Shown here piece by piece: positions 33,656-44,003 of a DNA stretch of 64,000 bases. Source of the stretch: Beverwykella pulmonaria (lineage: Eukaryota; Ascomycota; Dothideomycetes; Pleosporales; Melanommataceae); NCBI GenBank assembly GCA_001599595.1, contig BCHH01000004.1:1381997-1445996 (forward strand), given 5' to 3'. Below the pieces are notes generated by a model. The model did no database searches, was not told the origin of the DNA, and worked only from the letters and a program-made list of their open reading frames with translations. The translations under genes and the position numbers were made by a program. The number at the start of each line of letters is the position of its first letter. Positions within the stretch are counted from its first letter, which is position 1.

Positions 33656-34197
33656 CACGAATCTTCTACGTAGCAAGGGCTAGCAGCGACGTCGAAGTCC
33701 AAGCCACTCCTCCACCACCCCAAGCTGCTGGCATTGAGCCACCCCCGGGAGCCGTTGAAAGCGGTGCCCCCGCGGCAAAGGGGAAAATGGATGGAAAAGC
33801 CGCCAAAGGAAAGGGAATTGATCCACCCGCAGCAGCAGTTCCGAGCGGTGCGGTCATGCCCCCTACCCCTCCAGCACCTCCAGCTGAAGCTGGGATTGCG
33901 CCCCCTGCGAACGCAGTCCCATCTGGAGCCTCAGACGCAAAAGCGAAAGCCGGGAAAGCAAAAGACGCCAAGACTGATGCCGGAAAAGGAAAGAAGGCTG
34001 CTGCTCCTCCTCCCCCACCTGCTCCAACTACTAGCTTGCCAATTGTAGGTTTTGATTCTCGGGTTCGTCCTCCTTCTAAATTGCCGGGGCCGTATATTTA
34101 TGCCTGTGCGGATCTCGCTCGCTTAATCCACACAGTCCCCCTTCTGAGTCATTATTATCTACCGTGCGATCCACCGTATTACCAACAGGCACCTTAA
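33656..34197 (+). CDS. Repeat-rich Ala/Pro/Lys reading frame, possibly a gene fragment
   Basis: An open frame without a clear start; the first ATG is 33787, but the frame is open from about 33656. It encodes three imperfect repeats built on the pattern GI-x-PP-x3-AV-x-SGA: GIEPPPGAVESGA, GIDPPAAAVPSGA and GIAPPANAVPSGA. They are separated by Lys/Ala/Gly-rich stretches (AKAKAGKAKDAKTDAGKGKK). The regularity implies past selection or repeat expansion in a coding sequence. It lies between transposon relics, and the last 40 codons look non-coding. A GTAGGT after TTSLPI (34045) could be a splice donor to a missing exon. No family is recognised. Confidence 0.35.
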
Positions 34198-34208
34198 AAG
34201 CTTATATT

Positions 34209-34380
34209 TAAGCGTTACTCTCAATTTAGTAACTTTAGCAGAGCAGAAAATCAGTTTTATGAGGCCTTGAAAGAGTGTTGGCATGCGATACCTAGGAGGC
34301 TAATCAAGCAACTTATTATTAGCATGCCAGCTTGTATACAAACCTGCAGGCATGCAAAAGGCTGGCATGCAAAGTACTAA
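34209..34380 (+). pseudogene. Tc1/mariner transposase C-terminal fragment
   Basis: The frame reads NQFYEALKECWHAIPRRLIK and ends SMPACIQTCRHAKGWHAKY before a stop. This matches the end of fungal Tc1/mariner transposases, where a Trp-x-Ala-Ile-Pro segment precedes SMPxRIQAxIxAKGWxTKY. Everything upstream, including the DDE core, is missing. It is a second transposon type in this island. Confidence 0.65.
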
Positions 34381-36337
34381 ATTCATTTGTACTCTAGAAT
34401 AAAACCCTCGTTTTACTATGAGTCGTATAGCTTTATATTCACTTTTTAAGAATATGGGTGATCATGGTGATGCAGGGCAATCTCGCTTAGCGTATAAAAC
34501 CTTTGACCGTGTACTGTAATGCCTGTTTAATTTAGACTAGAATAGGCACTGTTAGAATAAGGAAAATTAGTATAGATAACATGGCTTAGATCTCGTGTAT
34601 TTAAATATGAACTAATCTGTTTCTCTTGCACACGAAACAACGATCAATCGAGTTGTCATCTGACTGTACTTGATATTTGAGTGTAATGCTTCGTATTTCT
34701 GCCTATTTTATAAATTAAAAATTCATCTCCAAAGGAGACTCTGGTCGGTGTCATCCATTGTTTTACAATGATTTATATTCTCGTATAGCCTCATTTAGCC
34801 TTGTTGTTGTCCGCCGGAAGAACCAGGTAAGCGACAAAGTAAAATAGTTCCCTCTCTCGGAATCAAGAGGCATTAATACACCTGATCTGGCGCGATTGAT
34901 CTCCAGCTGTTTGTCCTGGAATGGAGAAATGGAACATGAATGTTTTAGTACGCGGTCGCAACTAGCGGAGGGAATCTGTGAGTAAGAACCTTGTATTCAA
35001 AATATAGAGCTCTATTTCATATTTTTGAATAAAAGTTTAGCGCGGGTATTAGTGATCATAAAGGGTGAAAGGAGGAACCACGTGGGGAACACGCATCATG
35101 TAGTTGACCGCTGTCCCGCTTGGGAGTAGTGGGAAGCCAAAACGCCACCAGCATCGCGCCGTTCTTTGTTTTTCTTCCATCACTCCCATCACTCATCTGG
35201 GCCAAGCCCATGCCCATCAGTACTCAATACCTTTTTTTGGCTTAGTATTGGTGCTTTTCCAATCAAAAATCCAAACATCAAGCGGCCAAGGCCAAATTAG
35301 AGGCTCCGCAGCCAAATCATGAGGGCACCTCCCTCTACTGCAGCTCATTTCTAATCTTCACCGGGCTTGCCTTTGTGCCCTGTGGTGTCTGCTGATCTCT
35401 CACCGAACCTCTTATCACCGAACCGCTTATCGCACATACTAAGTACTTGCAGTTCATAGGTCGTGAGACGTATATCGAGGCAACTTCAAAGATTAGTTTA
35501 CTATCCCGCCTTGCTATGTTTTATATATACTTCCTCCTTGTTAGAAGTTTATGTTAACTTGCTCCACCACATGTTGTACCATCATCGACCAAGTCAACCG
35601 CCACTGAACTCATGTATAGGGCGGCACTCTGGGAGAAGAGCTCTTGAATCCAGAGTCGTGGCAAGATTGGACTGACTCGCAAGATGACCTGGGAACATAC
35701 TTTATCTTTTCTCTTCATAGACCATAATTGATGCTTTTCCGACCGCTTCATGGATCTCCTCTCTGTCAAGTACTCAGTGGCGGTCTGGGATCTAGATGTT
35801 GCTTGAGCAAACATCGACCTCTGCTGGCGTCCCCCAGAATGTTACACCTTCTTTCCCGAAAACAGGCTGACTCGTAGTCCTCTCCTCCAGAAAGAGATTG
35901 TCACTACTGCCCAGTTCAATCACTGGTTTAATTTAGGACTTCAGCACGTATCGGCAGCTTTCTTGAGAATCAGGGTTACTGCATGGCTCACCATCTGTTT
36001 GTCCTCAGCCTCACCTGAGCCGTTGCTGCAATCCATCTTGATCACGGATTTGCAGTCCAGGTCCAAGTCGCGACGGTCCATAAGATAGCGGTAACGATTA
36101 CAGAGTTTACTTATTTCCAAATCCTTTGAGCCTCCTCACACTTACTGCAAGCGGACAAGGCGCATATTAGAAGTGATGTTTGTTATAATACATTACTCTA
36201 TATTACGTCGTTGTTGACCAAAGCTTCGTCTACTGTTCTCCACATGGAAATAAGAATTCAGAAGCTCCTCCTGACGAACTCTACGAGGAGGACCACAAGC
36301 CTTTGCCTAGATATCGGCTACCTCTCTGTCCCGTCGC

Positions 36338-36508
36338 TCATCCACAGGGGGGTTTTGCCAGTGCTTGCTCCATCTCAAACATTACCCTAACATCTGGCTT
36401 CCCAAATACTGGATGGCTTTCGGGATGCAGATATCCTGTCATTGCCAATGCGTTTCGCAGCAACACCAGTGCGTCATGCACGTTCCCCAGTGCCCCAAGC
36501 GCAATCAC
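36338..36508 (-). pseudogene. Unassigned gene fragment
   Basis: A 57-codon open segment reads VIALGALGNVHDALVLLRNA and later GYLHPESHPVFGKPDVRVM, ending at a stop. The heptad-like helical part followed by a conserved-looking HP..HPVFGKPD stretch looks like the C-terminus of a real TPR-like protein. The frame cannot be continued upstream without shifts, so I call it a decayed fragment. Family unknown. Confidence 0.35.
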
Positions 36509-39500
36509 AAAATTTCAAATCGCATCTAGCGCCACTGGCGAGTCGCATCTCGCTCGACTCTTCTTGCGCAAACAGCTTGCTTCTTTAAGTTGTGGGGTCC
36601 ATAATCAGCAGCAAATGATCGAGGTTTGTTCAAGTGCGTAAACTTGAGCCCAGTGGAGATCTTTTCCATAGGCGGATGGCTTTTCAGTATTTTCTTTTTC
36701 CGGCTGCTTTCTGCAATCTCAGAACATGATCTTCCAGCATTGCAAGGGCATGCGTGACCTGCAGAAACTAGCAGCCCCCCTAAACTCCTCTTTTTCTTGA
36801 TTTCATTGTCAGTATCCCTCCTCAAGAAGTTTATAGATGCCCTAAAATTAAATATTTCTGTTACACAGTTCAGATTTAACATTGTCTCCATCTCCACGTC
36901 CGATACGTAAGTGCGAACAGCGGTACGGATGTATAGTAGTATCTCAGTCTAGATTGTGGGGTTCTTTTTCGACTGTCAAGTTAGATACCTGGTCCGCCTG
37001 ATCAAAGCCATATTGCGCTCTTCTCCGACAACGTAGACCGTTTGTAGTGGTAGTATGTGGCGTGTTAAGCGTAGCCGACGAAGGGGTAATTAATATAGAC
37101 CCTGGACGTCAATACAAATGCGAACGCCAAAGTATTCCTTCTTCTCAATATCCACCTTAGCTTTGTCTGTTGCTTTTGGCACCCTTCCAATCACAAGTGT
37201 GACTTGGCGGTCGTCACCAACGTGCCTGCAGGACACGTCCCTTATTGGGCCGATGGCCGATCCAGATGTAACCTCGTGGAATTAATGGGTGAGTTGCCGT
37301 TTTCTCAGGTGAGGCGTAGTCCGGCCGCCAAAACCAATACGAATTAAGTCTCCGGGTCTTTCTTCTCCCATCTCCGGAAGGGTTTTGTGGCTGACAGACA
37401 ACAAACCCCACAACATCGCGTTGCAATACCGAAGCACCAATTTCCCGCCTATCACGCGGTCTAACGAGGTGACTACCTCTGCAGAACAGTGCAGGTCGGA
37501 CACGAGTCTTGATATCGAAGGCTGCCGCCAAATACGATGAGATTGGATCAAGCTTTATTGATCCCTTTACCCTCCCGCTAGGTTGAAAGCAAGAAAAGGC
37601 GGGAATGACATACATTTGTTTGCGTGCAGTTCAGCCACAATAAGGCTCGACGCTGCGACCCCCACGCTATCTATGACGATGCTGGGATTCTCCAGCTCCA
37701 TGAAGAGTGGAGAGTTGCCAAGATGGGGAAGCGGGAGCGTGGGGAAATGAACACGGAATGGCGCACAGGGTTTCCAACTTGCGCAAACGGCAGATCGCGC
37801 GAACCCGCGAATATCGATTTTTCGAGCCAATGAAGAATGCCTTAAGCGCCCCGCTTCTCGTATTCCTTCTGGGTTTAACCGTGCACAACACAAGGCCGCG
37901 GAATTGGAAATTTCAGCTTTCCCCACCTATCGCCTTCCTGAGCGTTCGGGTCCCAAGCAGACGACGAACATGGCCCAGGGCAAATTCCGCCCATTGCCCG
38001 AGCGCCACTCGTTGTTGAATTCGTTGGGCTGCTAGGCTACCAACGAGGCCCGATATCGACAACAAGCATCTGACGGCCCGGTTCCGCGACGCACTTGTCA
38101 ACCGCGAAATATGATCTCCAGGCTGAATTTGTCGGCCCGAAACATAGTTGCCGTGGACGCATTGCTTCATCCCCTCCTGTTTGATGAAAGATGCGAAGCA
38201 GATGTTTCACCTGAAGGGTTCAGTGATCCCTTCCCGAATCCTTGGGTTGCACCACAGCTGCCGTTCCTAGGGAGGCGCTTAGCTCCACCAACAAATGGGT
38301 ATGTATGTTCCAAATGGGAATTCTATCGGACCACCGATAAGTTTGGACAGTCCTCCTTGAACAGCGTTGGAGAGGTCAGTAGCCGACGTTTATTCGTGGC
38401 TTGATCAACCGATACGCATATTCCCTTGCCCACCCCACAACGGGGTTCGGAAATCATGTTGGATGACAACCTGACAGAGTGCGCACAAGAATTTTGGCTC
38501 ATCTTTTCGAACCCCTAAAGCAAAAGCGTTTCATGTTATCACCTTTAAGTTAACGAACGAATTCGACTTGCCGCCTCTCTAGTTCTCATGGACGCCTTAA
38601 TTGCCCTCTCGCCAATTTTGCTGCAGGGCTCCGGGGACCTTCGCCAAACATTTCCCCTTCATGGAGTATATCACGCTTCCTCCAATCCAAAAATTTCTTA
38701 CATATGATAGGACGCATCGGCGTGCCAGTTCAGCAGAGGGGGCAGTGCCTTGAATCAATGCGGCTGGCTTGAAGGTGCTGTCAGCAATAACATGGATTAC
38801 TGCAGTTCTCAGGCGATAACCGCATGATCTCCCGAAAATGTCGAGCGCGGGTACTTGAGCCATCCAATACCTCCCATCGAACCCGAGACAAGCTCGAGAG
38901 AAAGACGCGGGCCAATGGCAGACTCTTGTGAGGACGGCATGAAAAGCCATCCCCTCTTGGCTAATCACCTCATGGTCGCCAAATGCACCTTAATCACAAG
39001 TGACTTGCAGCTTTTCTGCGTGAGTGGCAACATCTCACGCTTCTTGACTCGGACGCTGCCTCTATTATCGATAGTGATCGACTAGGGGCACTTTTCCCCA
39101 AAAATCTTAAATGCAGATCCGTACTACTTTTTGGAATGGAGAACGCGGGGACTTGCATCACGGCGAATATCATGCCACCGTCTGGCTGGACAACTAATTT
39201 ATGGCGACCTGCAGAAGCGACCGCAGCAGGGTCGCATGTCTTTAACGCGCCTTCATGTTCCCCAGCCTTGGTTCCGCGTATCTGGGATGCAATGTCCCAC
39301 GAACTGCTACTTGATCACTTGCCTGGGAATTGAGAGGTCCTCCTGATGGCGACACCGATACCGTTCGGCTCGAAATACCGATCAATATTTAGAACGTTCG
39401 GCAACTCCCCGCCACGTCCATGTCGTTCTGCCCTGCAAGGGTACCTCGTCCCATGTTGATCCCCGATTTGTTTATGCTTGTTTCCCAATCCGTGCTCCCT

Positions 39501-40130
39501 TGCATACTTCATTCTCTGCCTGACAGCTCTTCTACGCTAGAATCATGCATGAGAGTTTCCTGCTGCTTTCACTGTTGTTGGGGGCGGTGCAACTGCCGCG
39601 CGGGAGAAGAAGAGCGCGCGCGTGAGTGCCAGGGTATGAAGTAAAACAACATCAGTGTTAGATACAAATTCTCTCTTAATTCGGCAGTTGAGAACGAACT
39701 AGCATACGTTAAGATGGAGCATCCAACAGACGCATTGTGGTGATGGTATGTACAGGCCTTGACCGTTACATCGCTACTTGTTGAGAAACGCCCCACTCTC
39801 CAGTGTTTTCGCAACCTGGGTTGACCCACGTTGAATTTATTAGATACAATCAGCACGGCGCGAAATCGAGCCTACATTTGGCTGTTCCCCCTGGGCTTAA
39901 GGTTTACAAAGATTCACTTCGTACTCCTTACGACGCGCTCCCATAGCTGACACTCTCTGACCTAGTCTCATGTACACGCCAACGCATGCACATGCCAACA
40001 TTTCATCAATTCAAGGCATCAAGTTAAGGTCCCAATCCTACACAGGTCATCAAGGTCATAGCTATTTACTCAATAGCCCTGATATACCCTTTCGCTTACG
40101 CCCAGGGATGTGTCTCTCTACCACAGAGGC

Positions 40131-40335
40131 TCGAGCTTTCTTTCGGGTATATTCGCTTCATTGAGATTAAGATTATGCACTGAGCAACTCCACCAATACG
40201 TCTAGTCATAAGTGTGAAGGTTACAGACTGCGAAATTGTCTGTGATCTGCAGTTCGAGCGCTCTTTCACCCACAATCGCTTCATGGGCATCGAGATTGTG
40301 AAGTGAACAGTTCCACCACTCATACACCTTGTCAT
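40131..40335. repeat. Imperfect tandem duplication, unit about 123 bp
   Basis: Two similar blocks, about 40131-40209 and 40254-40335, share anchors in order: CTTTC, TCGCTTCAT, GAGATT, TTCCACC/CTCCACC and GTCAT. On the minus strand both encode a related peptide pattern, so the duplicated unit may once have been coding. Confidence 0.45.
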
Positions 40336-42020
40336 CTCATCACGGCCGTTAATGTTCATTGCGTAGCCTGCAGACTGCAAACTCACTCTATCAGTAGCTT
40401 CAGCTTGGTCTCGTTTAAAGTCGCTTGTCGGGGATCGGAGAGTATGCAGTGAGCTGAGCTGAGCTGAGCAGAGAAGCTGCACTAACATTACTTCCTCATC
40501 ACCCCAACACGTCCACTGCATTCCTGAATCCTGCAACCACCGTGCCATTATGCAAGTCACATGAATGGATTTTGATTGTGCAATACACGTTTCCGCTTCC
40601 CCGAATCTCACTCCTGAACCGTGAGGTACAGAGAGCCGAGTTAGGAGTGTTGGAACAATTGTGGAGATGAACCATCCTTCTTGGTGGAAGATCTTCTCTC
40701 AGCATCCTTTGAGCTGAAGCCCAGAAGGGCTGAGGATTAATGGAGCAAACAATAGCGGTATGCACATGACGCTTATCGGACGACACATGAGTACATCCGC
40801 CGTGCACCTGCAGACAAGGCGGGTAGTCTTCGTCTTCGCCTTCGTCTTCGTTGCCGCTTCCCCGCTTACCTCGCATGCCATCGGCGATGCTGCTAGGCGA
40901 CAACAAATTCTAGTTGCTGGGCCTGAGATTCAACATCGGGAACAAACAGCAGGATACGTCGCACGTACTGTACAGTACCATCTGACCCTCAGAGTCTTTT
41001 CAACAGAGTGGAGTGCAGGGACGATGACATGAAGGATCTCGGTGTGATGTGCACAGAAACTAAATCTCGCCTATTGTGTGACCACCTTGCCCGCTCGCCT
41101 ATTCATTCCACTCCCTTGGTCTGGCTTCTTTTCTCGCTCGTGACCTTCGTTGCCTGCATCTGTTCTTCGTGAAAGTTCTGTTATTTCTCACCTCTGGCAC
41201 TCATTGCGCTCATAAATGACCAAGACTGGGGAGTTTTCTATTGGTATTCGTGCACGACATGCCGAGGTGATGACATGATATAATATGATAATTTACATGT
41301 CCTTCGGATCACCAACTTGATAATATACAAAACGGGGCGGAGAAAAGGGTGTAGTCCATTGTCGTCCAAATTTCTACATCATGGCGCTCTGCCTGCGCCG
41401 AGAAGGGGGGCACGGAAGGTGAGAGAGACGAAGGAGAGCGAAGCGACACATAGGAGTGCAGAGCCGCGCTGGGAAAGCGGGGAAGGATAAAGTAGAGTAA
41501 AGCACACGAAGATTTTACTGGGTATAAGTAAAGCGTCGAACGCGCTGGACTGGGTACTGCATATAAGAAACAGAATGGAAATCATGATCATGATTGTGTA
41601 AACGTCGAAGCGTTTGAGCGTTACTTGAGAGAGAGGTGCAGAGGTCGTGTGTTGCCTGTAGAGATTGAAATGGAGGGTGAGAGTGAAATGAGAAATGAAG
41701 ATCAACCAATCCATGCCTATGCCCACGCCCACGCCTATACCATGCCGCTGAATATCAATCCGCTCCGATGCTGATGATAGGCATATCAATATCTTCTATT
41801 GAAAACCAGAACTGAAATTGTCCGTGACGTGTTAGCTGAGCCTGGAATAAAACGATGCTCCTCTCCGTCCTTTTTCGTCTTCGTAGAGCAAAGTGCGAGG
41901 GTCACAAAACATCATGTATGTCCCAAAACTCCAGGTCTCCAATACCCATTTCTCGGCTTGTGACATGTCCTCATAACGCCGGTCAGGATGCTCTTTTAAT
42001 CCAAAACTACCTCCTCAAGT

Positions 42021-44003
42021 TTATTCCACAGCCGTGGAGTGTAGGATTTGCGCTAAAGGAGCGGCACCAGGGGTTTTGCTACTCCAACGTGGTGCACCTG
42101 GTTCCCCCTCTTTCTGTACGCATTCGAGGCGCATTTGACGAGCATCGGGCTCACTTCGCGTTGCGTCGGAGCTTTTGCGGCGACCTTTTATTCGTTTCGC
42201 ATCATGTTCCTCAGGAACATACCACATGTTGTACCTGTCTTCCGCAGGTTTCTCATATGGCTGTACAGGAACGTTCGGACCACTGATTACCCGGTACAAA
42301 GGCTCGGAGAGCATCACAGTGTCGCCGCTATGATTGTCAGCATGGAACCAGCGGGTATGAACAAAGGCAAGGGTAGAGAGGCACATACGAAGGCAAAACG
42401 AAGGGATAATAACGTGCATCGCTATGAGATTCCTCAATTTCCGAGGACCGTTTCCGTTTGTGGGACTGAGATGCTCCGTTTTCGAGCTGAGAGGAGGTGG
42501 TGATGCGTGTAGGGATAACGTCATCATGACTTGAGGAATCGTGTCGATGCCGCTCGAGCCAGTCGTCCGGATTCGAGCCCGAGACACCTTGGTGCCCTCG
42601 AAGCAGCCAAAAGAGCGTGTCCACCTTTTGATCCATATCATCTATAGATTGAGATTGGGTCTCTGTGGCATGGAACTTTGCGAGGGCCGCTTCCAAAGAG
42701 CCTGGGTAGACCTCGTTGCAAGTATGACAGCGGAAAGCACGACTAGGCATTAGTTCAGTTGTGGGAGAGTGGTCCACCGCGGTAGGAGTGGGGGTAAGCG
42801 ATGGACTACTACGCAAGGAGGGTTCAGACTGAGAATATCCATTATCCGGAGATGGAATTTGGACATTTGATACCGACATTTGAGGTGCGGTAAGCGAGCG
42901 AGGCCTAGTCCGTTGAGCTTCGGTAGCATGAGAGGAGGATTCCCCAGGGACGAAAGGAGTGGAAATATGGTGGCTACTTGAACATGCAACGCCCGTCATG
43001 GTACCGTCTTGAAATGGAACTGAGGGCGGCGGCGCCATGTGCGCAGTGGTTTCCGCTGTTACAGCTGCCTCGTCGTCGATGGCGGTGCGCGTAGCGGGCT
43101 GTTCAGCAAATCTGACACCTCGACCCCGACGTCGAGATCGAGCTACAATCTTTGGCAAGGGTGGACCCGTTGTTGGGGCGGATATGGAGAGCTTTTGGTG
43201 AAGAGACGTTCTAAGTTTGCGCGTCGCTCTGGACTTGGCTGGGGCAAAGTGGTTTCTCGTGGAGGGATGATGGGGAGTGGGGACTTTTGAATCGTCCTGG
43301 TCTTCAGAAGGGAGAGAGTGGGCGTATTCACGTGGACTGGTGACGCTAGGATGTGGGTAGTTTGGCGGATGTGTGGCGGCCCGAACTGCACGATATGGGC
43401 CTAAGCTAGAGTCTAGGTCCGGTGACGGCGCCAATGCATTAATGATTTGTGGAGAGCGAGAAACAGGCGCAGCCTCCTGTGATAAAATAGTTGAAGCAGC
43501 TTCCGGCGAGGATTGCGAGGGCACTTTGGGAGAGGGCGACTCGGGGGTGGCAGAGTCTTGGCGGAATGATCCGATTGGCTTCTTGGGTGCCAGCTTGGGA
43601 TGATGAAGACGCTGGCCGAGATGCGACGTCGAGCTGGGACGCAAAGGCGAGTGCGGGCTCTGCGACTGAGAATGTTGCGATGTGGGCACACTGTCGGCGG
43701 GGTGGTGGTGGTGGTGGTAATGGTGGTTGTTGTCGTCGCATGCACGGTCCGTAAAGGTGTCAGTGTTGAGACTGCATGGATTCTTAAGCACACGTTCGGA
43801 CCACACTGGGGGTTCACGTACCTGGAGGTTTGCGGGGGATGGTTCACTGCAGTCCACGACGACGGCGAGGCAGTGGAGGATATATCACAGCCTAGCTGGG
43901 CGAGACTAGGGAGCGAGTTGGGCGGGCCAGGCGAAACGTTGCGGAAGGGAGGCAGGGCGGCGGTGTCGTTATGGTGAACGAGACGGGCCAGATCGCTCCC
44001 CAT
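42021..44003 (-). CDS. Hypothetical Ser/Pro/His-rich protein
   Basis: Unrecognised protein of 623 residues by my model. Exons on the minus strand: 44003-43822, 43771-42389 and 42327-42021; introns of 50 bp (GTACGTG..CAG) and 61 bp (GTATGT..TAG with a GCTGAC branch). Both joins preserve the frame and replace implausible ends. Features: a His run (NNHHYHHHHH) near residue 85, long Ser/Pro-rich disordered stretches, a basic segment ARSRRRGRGVRFAEQ, and one possible zinc-binding pair, RCHTCNEVYPGSLEAALAKF, followed by a short helix. A basic KRKR sequence may be a nuclear signal. An upstream ATG at 44149 opens another frame (MSSSSPPPAGALPS) that could be an alternative first exon. Function unknown; nuclear or signalling roles are guesses. 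Confidence 0.7.

Larger units (their letters stand above)
34381..42020. other. Long gene-poor stretch
   Basis: About 7.6 kb with no intact gene I can support. It includes a small gene fragment at 36338-36508 (minus), an imperfect direct repeat at 40131-40335, a short GAGCT-type repeat near 40451-40470 and a CTTCGT-rich run near 40828-40855. The region has many short frames on both strands, none convincing. Confidence 0.5.

Noticed and set aside
33666..33971. Ala/Pro/Gly-rich minus-strand frame
   Set aside because: It is the mirror of the repeat-rich plus-strand frame, whose repeat structure is clearer at protein level.
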